DNA from: Blastococcus mobilis
Lineage (GTDB): Bacteria > Actinomycetota > Actinomycetes > Mycobacteriales > Geodermatophilaceae
Length of the DNA stretch: 40,092 bases
Assembly: GCF_900188025.1 (NCBI RefSeq)
Contig: NZ_FZNO01000035.1
Location: forward strand, 1 to 40,092
Reading direction: 5' to 3'
The translations under genes and the position numbers were made by a program. Shown here one piece after another: positions 15,649 to 25,431 of this stretch. The notes below the pieces were generated by a model that saw nothing but the letters and a program-made list of their open reading frames with translations, searched no databases and was not told the origin of the DNA. Position 1 is the first letter of the stretch, and every line of letters begins with the position of its first letter.

Positions 15649-16236
15649 ATCACCGAGCCCCGCATCAACGACCGTATCCGCGTCCCCGAGGTCCGCCTGG
15701 TCGGACCCGAGGGTGAGCAGGTCGGCGTCGTGTCCATCGGCGAAGCACTGCGCCTGGCACAGGACGCCGAGCTCGACCTCGTCGAGGTCGCGCCCATGGC
15801 GCGGCCGCCGGTCGCGAAGCTCATGGACTACGGGAAGTTCAAGTACGAGTCCGCCCAGAAGGCCCGCGAGGCCCGGCGGAACCAGGCGCTCACCGTCATC
15901 AAGGAGATGCGGCTGCGCCTCAAGATCGACCCGCACGACTACGAGACCAAGAAGGGCCACGTCGAGCGCTTCCTCAAGGGCGGCGACAAGGTCAAGATCA
16001 CCGTGATGTTCCGCGGCCGCGAGCAGTCGCGCCCGGAGATGGGCTACCGCCTGCTGCAGCGGCTGGCCGCCGACGTCAGCGAGCTGGGCGTCGTCGAATC
16101 CAATCCGAAGCAGGACGGCCGCAACATGGTGATGGTGATCGCCCCGCACCGGAACCAGGCAGCCACCGACGCCGCCCGCCGCAGCGCCAAGGCGGAGAAG
16201 GCATCGGCGACCGAGGAGCAGGCGCCCAGCGCCTGA
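15649..16236 (+). CDS. infC: Translation initiation factor IF-3, apparent ATC start
   Basis: IF-3 binds the 30S subunit, keeps it apart from 50S and rejects non-canonical initiator codons. 195 residues. The N-terminal domain has [25 protein letters not shown], the linker carries [21 protein letters not shown], and the C-terminal domain has [23 protein letters not shown] and [14 protein letters not shown]. Homologues begin close to the [12 protein letters not shown] block; here that position is an ATC codon at 15649 with GGAG ending 5 nt before it. The only conventional upstream start (GTG 15607) would add 14 residues overlapping the leader stem-loop region. IF-3 genes commonly use AUU/AUC starts for self-regulation, so ATC is preferred. 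C-terminal Ala/Glu-rich tail. Confidence 0.93.
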   Translation: MTEPRINDRIRVPEVRLVGPEGEQVGVVSIGEALRLAQDAELDLVEVAPMARPPVAKLMDYGKFKYESAQKAREARRNQALTVIKEMRLRLKIDPHDYETKKGHVERFLKGGDKVKITVMFRGREQSRPEMGYRLLQRLAADVSELGVVESNPKQDGRNMVMVIAPHRNQAATDAARRSAKAEKASATEEQAPSA

Positions 16237-16258
16237 GAGAAGGGACCTCCCTGCCCCC

Positions 16259-16282
16259 GCCACTCGCGAGCTCGCGAGTGGC
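16259..16282. promoter_or_regulatory. Perfect 24-nt palindrome between infC and rpmI
   Basis: GCCACTCGCGAG (16259-16270) is followed directly by its exact reverse complement (16271-16282). Flanking CCTGC and GCAGG can extend the stem after an internal C-rich bulge. It lies 23 nt after the infC stop inside the operon, so an attenuator, RNA-processing site or stability hairpin is likelier than a full terminator. Confidence 0.6.
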
Positions 16283-16381
16283 CCCGCAGGAAGGCCGTAG
16301 ACCGCACCACCGAGACGGCCGGTGCCGTCCGGCAGCCCCGTGCTGCCGACGAGCACCGACAACACGAACAGGACGAGGGAC

Positions 16382-16576
16382 ATGCCGAAGCAGAAGACCC
16401 ACAAGGGGACCGCGAAGCGGGTTCGGGTGACGGGCAGCGGGAAGTTGGTGCGCGAGCACACCAACAACCAGCACAAGTTCGAGCACAAGTCCTCCTCGCG
16501 CAAGCGGCGGATCAAGGGCATCGGGGTGCTGTCGCCGTCCGACACCAGCCGCATGAAGAAGCTGCTCGGTCTCTGA
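16382..16576 (+). CDS. rpmI: Large ribosomal subunit protein bL35
   Basis: 64-residue basic protein of the 50S subunit. MPKQKTHKGTAKRVRVTGSGKLVREHTNNQHKFEHKSS and the C-terminal KKLLGL are the full L35 signature. The ATG at 16382 is chosen over an in-frame upstream ATG at 16322, since family members begin at MPK and GAGGGA precedes it. It lies between infC and rplT, the universal order. Confidence 0.97.
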   Translation: MPKQKTHKGTAKRVRVTGSGKLVREHTNNQHKFEHKSSSRKRRIKGIGVLSPSDTSRMKKLLGL

Positions 16577-16613
16577 CCGCCCCTCTCACTGACGAACAGA
16601 CAGGAGCTCTCAC

Positions 16614-16997
16614 GTGGCACGCGTGAAGCGGGCGGTCAACGCCCAGAAGAAGCGCCGGACGACCCTCGAGGCCGCCAGCGGCTACCGCGGTCAGCGGTCC
16701 CGGCTCTACCGCAAGGCCAAGGAGCAGATCCTCCACTCGGCCACCTACAACTACCGCGACCGGAAGGTCCGCAAGGGTGACTTCCGCAAGCTGTGGATCA
16801 CCCGGATCAACGCCGCGGCCCGCCTGAACGACATGACCTACAACCGGTTCATGCAGGGCCTCAAGCTCGCCGGGATCGAGCTGGACCGCCGCGTCCTCGC
16901 CGAGCTCGCCGTGAACGAGCCGGCCGCGTTCGCCGCCCTGGTGGAGACCGCGCGCGCAGCGGTCGCCGCCGCCCCGTCGAACGAGCAGGCGGCCTGA
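16614..16997 (+). CDS. rplT: Large ribosomal subunit protein bL20
   Basis: 127 residues, binds 23S rRNA early in 50S assembly and in many bacteria also represses its own operon. Full-length signature from [38 protein letters not shown] through [23 protein letters not shown] and [29 protein letters not shown] start at 16614 with AGGAG 7 nt upstream. The C-terminus is slightly extended and Ala-rich ([10 protein letters not shown]). It is 37 nt after rpmI and co-transcribed. Confidence 0.97.
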   Translation: MARVKRAVNAQKKRRTTLEAASGYRGQRSRLYRKAKEQILHSATYNYRDRKVRKGDFRKLWITRINAAARLNDMTYNRFMQGLKLAGIELDRRVLAELAVNEPAAFAALVETARAAVAAAPSNEQAA

Positions 16998-17017
16998 GCA
17001 CCGTTCCCACAGCATCC

Positions 17018-17062
17018 GACGCCGTCGGTGTCCGGCCCCCGCGGGCCGGCGCCGGCGGCGTC
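17018..17062 (+). terminator. Large GC hairpin between rplT and tsnR
   Basis: GACGCCG (17018-17024) pairs with CGGCGTC (17056-17062), and inside it CCGGCCC pairs with GGGCCGG around a short loop, with two small internal loops. It may end or reduce transcription after rplT, with partial read-through into the methyltransferase gene. Confidence 0.5.
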
Positions 17063-17100
17063 GGCGTCTGTCCTGCGCGAGACCCGTCGGAGGAGGCCCG

Positions 17101-17913
17101 GTGACGGGAGCACTCACGGAGCGGTCCGCGCGCATCGTCGCGGCACGCAAGCTCACCCGCCGCGCCGGCCGGGACGCCGCCGGCCTGTTCCTGGCCGAGG
17201 GCCGGCAGGCCGTCGTCGAGGCGCTCGCCGACCCCGCCGGCGTGCGGGAGGTCCTCGCCACCGAGGCCGCCGCGGATGCCCATCGCGACCTGCTCGCGTC
17301 GACCCCGGTCCCGGTCCGGCTGATCACGGAGCGAGCCGCTGCCGCGCTCTCGGAGACGGTGACGCCCCAGGGGCTGCTCGCCGTCTGTGCGCTGCGGGAC
17401 GTCGACGCCGCCACGCTGGCCGCGCGACCTCCCCGGCTGGCCGTCGCGCTGGCCGAGCTGGCCGATCCCGGCAACGCCGGAACCGTGCTCCGGACGGCCG
17501 ACGCGTGTGGCGCCGGTGCGGTCCTGTTCGGGGCGGGGTCGGCCGATCCGTACGGCGGCAAGGCGGTGCGCGCCAGCGCGGGCAGCGTCTTCCACGTCGA
17601 CGTCGTCCGTGGGGTGGAGCTGGACACCCTGCTGCCGTCGCTGCAGGCGGCGGGCGTGACCGTCCTGGCCGCCGACGGCGGAGGAGAGGCGGCTCTCGAC
17701 GAGGTCGCCGCGGACGGCCGGCTGGCCGGCCCCGTGGTGTGGCTGTTCGGCAACGAGGCCCGCGGTGTCCCGGCGGACCTTGCCGCCCTCGCCGACCTGC
17801 GGGTCCGGATCCCGATGCGCGGTCGCGCCGAGAGCCTCAACCTCGCGGCCGCCGCCGCGATCTGCCTCTACACCACCCAGTTCGCCCAAGGCCGAGCCTC
17901 CGACCTGAGTTGA
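17101..17913 (+). CDS. TrmH/SpoU family RNA 2'-O-methyltransferase
   Basis: 270 residues. The N-terminal substrate-binding domain (about 1-100, AARKLTRRAGRDAAGLFLAEGRQAVVEAL) is followed by the SPOUT knot: motif 1 ELADPGNAGTVLRTADACGA, motif 2 VVWLFGNEARGVPADL and motif 3 RIPMRGRAESLNLAAAAAICLY, which bind S-adenosylmethionine and form the dimer. This is the enzyme type commonly located after rplT in actinobacteria (tsnR/SpoU-like, 23S rRNA). The GTG at 17101 has GGAGG 8-9 nt upstream. Exact target nucleotide unknown. Confidence 0.92.
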   Translation: MTGALTERSARIVAARKLTRRAGRDAAGLFLAEGRQAVVEALADPAGVREVLATEAAADAHRDLLASTPVPVRLITERAAAALSETVTPQGLLAVCALRDVDAATLAARPPRLAVALAELADPGNAGTVLRTADACGAGAVLFGAGSADPYGGKAVRASAGSVFHVDVVRGVELDTLLPSLQAAGVTVLAADGGGEAALDEVAADGRLAGPVVWLFGNEARGVPADLAALADLRVRIPMRGRAESLNLAAAAAICLYTTQFAQGRASDLS

Positions 17914-17984
17914 TCATCGGCGGATGGCTGCGCCCATCGACGTGTCGATCAGCCCCTCGCCGGTGACCGACTCGGGAGCGGGTC

Positions 17985-18809
17985 TCAGACCAGCTTCGCG
18001 CGCTTCCAGAGCAGCTCCGACCGGCCGCCGATCAGTCCGACGCCGCGCAGGAAGGCCAGCAGGCCGGTCGAGGCGTCCCGCAGCTTGCCGGCGTAGTGCT
18101 CGTTGGCCCGCGCCGCGGCCTTCGCCGTCCGCGGGTCCAGGCCGACGGAGGCGTAGACGTCGGGCTGCACCAGGTTGTCGGCGACGATCGCCGCCACCGC
18201 GGCCACGGCAGCGCGGTGCTTGCGCAGTTGCCCGCTCGACAGCTCCGGCGCGCGGCGGGCGATCTCCTCGGGTGCGAACCGCATGTGCCGGGCCTCCTCG
18301 GCGACCAGGATCGCCGCATAGGCGGCCGGCCCGTCGGCCTTTCCGGCGAACGCCTTGCCCAGGCGCAGGATCGAGGCCGGCGGCTGGTAGGACGGCGCGC
18401 CGAACTTCTCCGCCGTGCGGGCGAACATCACCGAGTGCCGGCACTCGTCGGCGATCTCGGTGAGTGCCCACTGCACGTGCGGCTGGGCCGGGTCGTCCCC
18501 GTAGATGTCGCGCAGGACGAGCTGCATGAGCAGGCACTCGAACCAGATCCCGACGCCGGAGATCGAGCAGTACTCATGGATGGTCAGGGTGATCCGCTGG
18601 TCCTCGCCGAGCGATTCCCACAATGGAGTGCCGTACAGCGTGGACCACTCCGGTGACAGGCCGTAAAGACCCTCCGGGATGGGTGCCGCCCAGTCGATGT
18701 CGACGACCGGGTCGTACGACTTCTTCGCCGCGGAGCCCAGCAGCCGGGTGGAGAGTTCCTGTCGATCGACCGGCCTACGGCCGGACTGAGCGGCGGCAGG
18801 AATGGGCAT
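17985..18809 (-). CDS. AurF-like diiron oxygenase
   Basis: 274-residue member of the p-aminobenzoate N-oxygenase (AurF) family, ferritin-like helical bundle with two iron atoms. Ligand-bearing motifs are visible: E in WFECLLMQ, DECRHSVMF (E-x-x-H), and VAEEARHMRF (E-x-x-H). AurF proper oxidises aryl amines; most actinobacterial homologues have unknown substrates. The ATG at 18809 is the only usable start near the conserved beginning. It is divergent from a TetR gene with 78 nt between the starts, and a DUF4873 gene follows that regulator, an association I would expect of a small oxidative-stress or detoxification locus. Confidence 0.87.
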   Translation of the reverse strand: MPIPAAAQSGRRPVDRQELSTRLLGSAAKKSYDPVVDIDWAAPIPEGLYGLSPEWSTLYGTPLWESLGEDQRITLTIHEYCSISGVGIWFECLLMQLVLRDIYGDDPAQPHVQWALTEIADECRHSVMFARTAEKFGAPSYQPPASILRLGKAFAGKADGPAAYAAILVAEEARHMRFAPEEIARRAPELSSGQLRKHRAAVAAVAAIVADNLVQPDVYASVGLDPRTAKAAARANEHYAGKLRDASTGLLAFLRGVGLIGGRSELLWKRAKLV

Positions 18810-18874
18810 GGTGGACGAGATGGTGGCGGTCCTCGGCGAGCTCCCCCGGGACGTCGGGCATGGCTGCAACGGAA

Positions 18875-18887
18875 GGTAGCTGTTACC
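18875..18887. promoter_or_regulatory. Candidate TetR operator abutting the regulator start
   Basis: GGTA-GCTGT-TACC is an inverted repeat (18875-18887) in the short space between the divergent diiron oxygenase and TetR genes, ending directly before the GTG at 18888. Its position is suited to autoregulation. Short arms make this tentative. Confidence 0.4.
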
Positions 18888-19583
18888 GTGAAACACATGC
18901 AACAGGTGGCGGAGGCCTCGGCCGCACCGTCCCGTTCCGGGAGCGCCCCACCGCCTCCCGAGCCGGCACCGGACGGCCGGCGGTCCCGGTGGACGGAGCA
19001 CCGGCGAGCTCGTCGCGAGGACCTCGTGGGTGCCGCCGTCGAGGCCGTCCGGCGCACGGGGCCGGACTTCGCGGTGGACGACGTCGCCCGCAGCGCGGGA
19101 GTCTCCAAGACGGTGATCTACCGGTACTTCTCGGACAAGGACGAGCTCGTCGACGCCGTCCTCGAGCGGATCTCGGGGGCGGTCCTGCTGCCTCGTCTGC
19201 TCGGTGAGATCACGGCCGACCGTCTCGACGACCGGGCCGGGCTCCGGGCGGTCATCGCCGGTTTCGTGTCGCTGGTCGAGGACGAGCCGGAGCTGTACCG
19301 CTTCGCGTACGCGCACTCCGGCAGGTCCGGGCGGGCCGATCTGGTCGCGGCTACCGAGCACCGGATCGCCGAGGCGCTGGCGGCCTTGATGGCCGACCGG
19401 CTGGAGTCCGCCGGCCGGCCCTCGCAGTCGTCGACGGCCTGGGCGTACGGCATCGTCGGCATGGTCCAGCTGGCCACGCACTGGTGGTCCACCGCCCGCA
19501 CGATGCCGGCGCCCGAGCTGGTCGAGCAGCTGGTCACCCTCGCCCACGGCGGCCTCGGTGAGCTGCTGCCGCCGTCTGGCTGA
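18888..19583 (+). CDS. TetR/AcrR family regulator, divergent from diiron oxygenase
   Basis: Repressor of about 231 residues. A Ser/Pro-rich N-terminal 40 residues precede the helix-turn-helix at roughly 48-95: RREDLVGAAVEAVRRTG, FAVDDVARSAGVSKTVIYRYFSDKDELVDAVL. The C-terminal helical domain (SLVEDEPELYRFAYAHS, WAYGIVGMVQLATHWW) resembles regulators of lipid or redox genes. GTG 18888 directly follows an inverted repeat; an ATG at 18897 (three codons later) is an equally good start if the transcript is leaderless. It probably controls the divergent oxygenase and the DUF4873 gene 17 nt downstream. Confidence 0.9.
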   Translation: MKHMQQVAEASAAPSRSGSAPPPPEPAPDGRRSRWTEHRRARREDLVGAAVEAVRRTGPDFAVDDVARSAGVSKTVIYRYFSDKDELVDAVLERISGAVLLPRLLGEITADRLDDRAGLRAVIAGFVSLVEDEPELYRFAYAHSGRSGRADLVAATEHRIAEALAALMADRLESAGRPSQSSTAWAYGIVGMVQLATHWWSTARTMPAPELVEQLVTLAHGGLGELLPPSG

Positions 19584-19600
19584 TCCTCGGAAGGAGAGCG

Positions 19601-19918
19601 ATGTCCGGGCCTGACGACGACCGCGAGGGGTTCGACGGCGACGTCACCGTCACTGTGGACGGCGAGCCGTCCCGGACGGTGCATGCGGCCTTGGCGGCCC
19701 GGTTCGATCCCTTGGCCGGCCGCGTGGTGTGCTCCGGACGCATCGCCACCGGCCTGCCTGCCCGGACGGCGCTGGTCCTCACCACCCCGCACGGCAGCGC
19801 GGCCGCCGAGGCCGTGGAGGGCGACGCGTGGGGGAACACCCGCATCAGCGGCCGGGACCGGCCACCGTTCCCCGTCGAGCTGCTCGACGGCGACGGCGAG
19901 GGCGTTCCGCGCGGCTGA
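19601..19918 (+). CDS. DUF4873 domain protein
   Basis: 105 residues. The whole protein matches the DUF4873 pattern: FDGDVTVTVDG, ARFDPLAGRVVCSGRIA, VLTTPHGSAAAEAVEGDAWGNTRISGRDRPPFPVELL. Such domains occur alone or fused to flavin monooxygenases in actinobacteria; function is unknown. AAGGAG stands 6 nt before the ATG. It lies 17 nt behind the TetR gene, so the two are probably co-transcribed and tied to the diiron oxygenase. Confidence 0.85.
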   Translation: MSGPDDDREGFDGDVTVTVDGEPSRTVHAALAARFDPLAGRVVCSGRIATGLPARTALVLTTPHGSAAAEAVEGDAWGNTRISGRDRPPFPVELLDGDGEGVPRG

Positions 19919-19939
19919 CGCCGTTCCCGCCGGCGAGCC

Positions 19940-20526
19940 TCAGCCGGGCAGGGTGATGAGGACGACGGCCACCACGGCAGCCCCCAGCCCGGCCACCTGT
20001 GCCCCGACCAGGCGCTCGCGGAGCAGCAGCTGCGCCAGCACCACGGTGCTGACCGGGTAGAGGGAGGCGAGGACGCCGGTGATCGCCAGCTGCCCGTCGG
20101 CCTGGGTGGCCAGCAGGAAGAGGGCGTTCGCGGTCATGTCGCCCAGGCCGGAGACGGCCACGAGCGGGAGCGCCGGCCGCGTCACCCCCAGTGGCTGACG
20201 AGCTGTGCGGGCGAGGGCGACGACCAGCAGGACCGAGGCGATCCGGGCGGCGACCAGGGGCGTGAGGCCGACGTCCCCGGACGTCCGGTCGAGCAGCACG
20301 AAGAAGAGCCCGAACGCGGAGCCGGCCGCGAGCGCAGGCACCAGGCTGGCCGGCCGGGCGGCACGGAGTGCCCCCAGTCCGCCCTCGGCGGACACCAGGA
20401 TGACCGCGGCGAGCGCGAGGACGATGCCGACCGCGGCCCATGGCCCGATCCGGTCGCCGCCGAGCAGGCCGACCAGCGCGGGAACGGCGGCGGCGGTGAC
20501 GGCGGTGACGGGCGCGATCACGCTCA

Positions 20527-20527
<1 letters not shown>
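19940..20527 (-). CDS. EamA/DMT family transporter, C-terminal part (out of frame with N-terminal part)
   Basis: 195 residues starting MSVIAPVTAVTAAAVPALVGLLGGDRIGPWA, then six to seven hydrophobic helices with the second EamA repeat (LAITGVLASLYPVSTVVLAQLLLRERLVGAQVAGLGAAVVAV). Intact EamA proteins are about 280-300 residues with ten helices; this segment plus the 84 residues encoded upstream adds up to 279. The ATG overlaps the TGA of the upstream half as TGATG. Adding one G to the GGG run just before the junction (plus-strand CCC at 20532-20534) would read LARGVMSVIAPVTA continuously, as normal homologues do. So this is either a frameshift mutation, a sequencing error, or a coupled split transporter. 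Confidence 0.8.
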
Positions 20528-22039
<1,512 letters not shown>

Positions 22040-22097
22040 ACGGTTGCGTTGCGACGTCGACGGTCGCCTCCGTGGCAGCCCAGGGGGTCGACCAGTA

Positions 22098-24569
22098 ATG
22101 CGGGTGCCCATCGGCTGGCTGGCCGAGTACGTCGACGTTCCCGCGGGAACGTCCGTCGAGGACCTCGACGCCGCCTTCGTGCGTCTGGGCCTCGAGGTGG
22201 AGGACATCCACCGTCCCGAGGCGGTCACCGGCCCGCTCGTCGTCGGCCGGGTGCTGGAGATCGAGGAGCTGACCGGCTTCAAGAAGCCGATCCGGTACTG
22301 CCAGGTGGACGTGGGGGAGGCGGAACCGCGGGGCATCGTCTGCGGTGCGCGCAACTTCGTCGTCGGCGACGCCGTGGTCGTCGCGCTCCCCGGTGCGGTG
22401 CTGCCCGGAGGCTTCGAGATCGCCGCCCGCACGACCTACGACCGGGTCTCCGACGGGATGATCTGCTCGGTGCGCGAGCTGGGCATCGGTGACGACCACG
22501 CCGGGATCCTCGTGCTCGGCGCCGACGGCGCGGACGTGCCGCCGCCGGGCACCCCTGCCGGCTCCGTCACCGGTCTGGACGACGTCGTCATCGAGCTGGC
22601 CATCACCCCGGACCGGGGCTACTGCCTGTCGATGCGCGGGATCGCCCGGGAGATGGGGACCGGTCTCGGCGCCCCCTGGCGTGACCCGGGGGCGGTCACC
22701 CCGCCGGCGTGGCCCGGCCGGCCCCCCTGGCAGGTCTCCGTCGCCGACCCCGACCGCTGCGACCGCTTCTCGATGCTCGCCATGGAGGGGTTGGACCCGA
22801 CCGCCCCCAGCCCCTGGTGGATGCGCCGGCGGCTGGCGCAGGCCGGCGTCCGGAGCATCTCGCTGGCCGTCGACGTCACCAACTACGTGATGCTCGAGCT
22901 CGGGCAGCCGATGCACGCCTTCGACCGCGACGCCGTCACCGGCCCGATCACCGTCCGGCTGGCCCGCGAGGGCGAGAAGCTGACCACCCTCGACGGCACC
23001 GTCCGGAAACTGTCCCCGGACGACCTGCTCATCACCGACGACAGCGGGCCGATCGGCCTGGCCGCCGTCATGGGCGGCGCATCGACCGAGATCGGGGACG
23101 GCACGACCGCGGTGCTGCTGGAGGCGGCCCACTGGGAGCCGACCGGCGTCGCCCGCACCGCCCGCCGCCACCGGCTGCCCAGTGAGGCGGCCAAGCGGTT
23201 CGAGCGCGGCGTCGACCCGGAGATGACCGTCGCCGCGCTGGCCCGGGCCGCCGAGCTGCTGTCCGAGTACGGCGGCGCGCGCGTCGTGGGCGGGATCGTG
23301 GACATCGACACCCGTGGGCCCCGGCCGTCGATCGCGCTGGAGGCCGCCAAGCCCGGGCAGGTCGCCGGGGTGCCCTACCCGGCGGCCCAGGTGGTGGAGC
23401 TGCTCCAGGTCGTCGGTTGCGACGTCGGCGCCGGCGCCGGCCCGCTGGCCGTCACCCCGCCGTCCTGGCGGCCCGACCTCACCGACCCGGCCGACCTGGT
23501 CGAGGAGGTCGTCCGGCTGGCCGGCTACGACGACGTCCCCTCCGTGCTGCCGACCGCGCCGCCGGGGCGCGGACTCACCGACGTCCAGCGGCGCCGCCGC
23601 AGCATCGGGCGCACGCTGGCCGAGGCCGGCTACGTCGAGGCGCCGGCCTATCCGTTCGTGGGTGCGCCGGTGTTCGACGCGCTGGGCCTGGGGGAGGAGG
23701 ACGAGCGCCGCCAGGTCGTGCTGGTCCGCAACCCGTTGTCGGAGGAGCAGCCCGCGCTGCGCACGACGCTGCTGCCGGGGCTGCTCGCCACGCTGGCGCG
23801 CAACCTCTCCCGCGGGCAGCGCGACGTCGCGCTCTTCGAGCACGGTGCGGTCTTCCCGGGCGGCAACCGCACGCCTGCGCCGGTTCCTGGGGTCGACGGG
23901 CGCCCCGACGACGAGACCCTGGCCGCGCTGCTGGGCGCCGTTCCCGCGCAGCCGTGGCACGTGGCCGTGGCGCTGGCGGGTAACCGCGAGCCCCGTGGCT
24001 GGTGGGGACCGGGCCGCCCCGCCGTCTGGGCCGACGCCGTCCAGGCCGCGCGCCTGGTCGCCGCCGCCTCGGGCGTCGAGCTCACCGTCCGGGCGGGGGA
24101 GCGGGCGCCCTGGCACCCGGGCCGCTGTGCCGAGCTGCTGGTGGGTGACCGTGTCGTCGGGTACGCCGGTGAGCTGCACCCGCGGGTGTGCGCGGCGCTG
24201 GAACTGCCGGCCCGGACGTCGGTGATGGAGCTCGACGTCGACGCCCTGCCAGCAGCCGCCGTGCCGCACGGCCCGGAGGTGTCGAGCTTCCCGCCGGTCC
24301 TCCTGGACCTGGCCCTCGTCGTCCGCGACGACGTGCCCTCCGCGGACGTCGCCGAGGCGCTGCGCGAGGGCGCGGGAGAACTGCTGGAGGACCTGCGGCT
24401 CTTCGACGTCTACACCGGCGCGCCGGTGCCCACCGGCTCACGGTCGCTGGCCTACGCGCTCACCCTGCGGGCGCCGGACCGCACCCTCACCGGTGAGGAG
24501 GCGACGGCGGTGCGGGACGCCGCCGTCGCTGCCGCTGCCGCGCGGACGGGGGCGGAGCTGCGTGGCTGA
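22098..24569 (+). CDS. pheT: Phenylalanyl-tRNA synthetase beta subunit
   Basis: 823 residues. Domains in order: an N-terminal MRVPIGWLAEYVDV segment; a tRNA-binding OB fold (about 40-150, VVGRVLEIEELTGFKKPIRYCQVDVG); B3/B4 editing domain (about 205-370, with VDVTNYVMLELGQPMHAFD); B5 (about 405-475); a degenerate class II core; and the C-terminal FDX-ACB anticodon-binding domain (about 730-823, FPPVLLDLALVVRDDVPSADV, LRLFDVYTG). ATG at 22098 is the family start; AGGGGG is 10 nt upstream. Its last 8 nt overlap the GTG of the next gene. Confidence 0.97.
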   Translation: MRVPIGWLAEYVDVPAGTSVEDLDAAFVRLGLEVEDIHRPEAVTGPLVVGRVLEIEELTGFKKPIRYCQVDVGEAEPRGIVCGARNFVVGDAVVVALPGAVLPGGFEIAARTTYDRVSDGMICSVRELGIGDDHAGILVLGADGADVPPPGTPAGSVTGLDDVVIELAITPDRGYCLSMRGIAREMGTGLGAPWRDPGAVTPPAWPGRPPWQVSVADPDRCDRFSMLAMEGLDPTAPSPWWMRRRLAQAGVRSISLAVDVTNYVMLELGQPMHAFDRDAVTGPITVRLAREGEKLTTLDGTVRKLSPDDLLITDDSGPIGLAAVMGGASTEIGDGTTAVLLEAAHWEPTGVARTARRHRLPSEAAKRFERGVDPEMTVAALARAAELLSEYGGARVVGGIVDIDTRGPRPSIALEAAKPGQVAGVPYPAAQVVELLQVVGCDVGAGAGPLAVTPPSWRPDLTDPADLVEEVVRLAGYDDVPSVLPTAPPGRGLTDVQRRRRSIGRTLAEAGYVEAPAYPFVGAPVFDALGLGEEDERRQVVLVRNPLSEEQPALRTTLLPGLLATLARNLSRGQRDVALFEHGAVFPGGNRTPAPVPGVDGRPDDETLAALLGAVPAQPWHVAVALAGNREPRGWWGPGRPAVWADAVQAARLVAAASGVELTVRAGERAPWHPGRCAELLVGDRVVGYAGELHPRVCAALELPARTSVMELDVDALPAAAVPHGPEVSSFPPVLLDLALVVRDDVPSADVAEALREGAGELLEDLRLFDVYTGAPVPTGSRSLAYALTLRAPDRTLTGEEATAVRDAAVAAAAARTGAELRG

Positions 24570-25431
24570 GGAAGGACCCCCTCCTCCCCAGCCTGCGCGA
24601 GCTCAGGCCGGGACCCGGGACGGGGCCACGGCGCTGGCGGGCCAGGTCGCGCTGGTCACCGGTGCGTCCACGGGCATCGGCCGGCACCTGGTCGAGGGGC
24701 TGGCCGGACGCGGCATGGCGGTCGCCGGCCTGGCGCGCGGCGGGGACCGGCTGACCGCCACGATGGCCGAGGTCGCGGAGGCCACCGGCGCCCGCACCCT
24801 CGGGGTGGCCGCCGACGTCACCGACCGGGACGCCGTCGCGTCCGCCGTCGAGCAGGTCGTCGCGGAGCTGGGCCAGGTCGACCTGCTGGTGAACAACGCG
24901 GGCCTGATCGACGCCGCCGAGGAGCCGCTCTGGGAGGTCGACCCCGACGAGTGGTGGGAGGTGGTGTCCAGCCACATCCGCGGCGGGTTCCTGCTCTGCC
25001 GCACCGTGGTGCCCTGGATGGTCCTCCGCAACAGCGGCCGGATCGTCGACCTCGCCAGCGGGATGAGCGTGCGCGCGCGGCCCGAGTACTCCGCTTACTC
25101 GGTGGCCAAGACCGGGCTGATGCGCATGACCGAGGCGCTGACCGGCGCCCTCGAGGGCACGGGTGTCCGGGCCTTCGACGTCGCCCCGGGTGTGGTGGAC
25201 ACCCCCATGACCCGGTCCATGCCGATGTGGCGTGGCTTCGAGGACTGGACCCCGCCGGAGAAGGTCGTCGAACTGATCGCGGCCATCGCCGCCGGTGAGC
25301 TCGACGCGTGGTCGGGAAGGTTCCTCCGTGCCGGCGCCGACGACCTGCAGCACCTCTGCGCGGTCACCCCGACGGGCGCCGCGCGGCAGCTGCGTCTGCA
25401 GCCCTACGGGGACGACGACCCGCTCGCCTGA
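24562..25431 (+). CDS. SDR family oxidoreductase
   Basis: Short-chain dehydrogenase of 289 residues. TGASTGIG at 33-40 binds NAD(P), NNAG at 111-114, catalytic Ser166 in LASGMS, and YSVAK with Tyr179 and Lys183. A 25-residue Pro/Ala-rich lead precedes the Rossmann fold. The GTG at 24562 overlaps the end of pheT by 8 nt, so translation is probably coupled to pheT, an unusual neighbour for a dehydrogenase. Its 3' end overlaps the convergent glycosyltransferase gene by 28 nt. Substrate unknown. Confidence 0.9.
   Translation: MAEEGPPPPQPARAQAGTRDGATALAGQVALVTGASTGIGRHLVEGLAGRGMAVAGLARGGDRLTATMAEVAEATGARTLGVAADVTDRDAVASAVEQVVAELGQVDLLVNNAGLIDAAEEPLWEVDPDEWWEVVSSHIRGGFLLCRTVVPWMVLRNSGRIVDLASGMSVRARPEYSAYSVAKTGLMRMTEALTGALEGTGVRAFDVAPGVVDTPMTRSMPMWRGFEDWTPPEKVVELIAAIAAGELDAWSGRFLRAGADDLQHLCAVTPTGAARQLRLQPYGDDDPLA

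Noticed and set aside
17936-17949. ATCGAC-GT-GTCGAT inverted repeat between tsnR and the diiron oxygenase gene
   Set aside because: Short stem with only a 2-nt gap, between convergent genes; could be chance and is too weak for a terminator.
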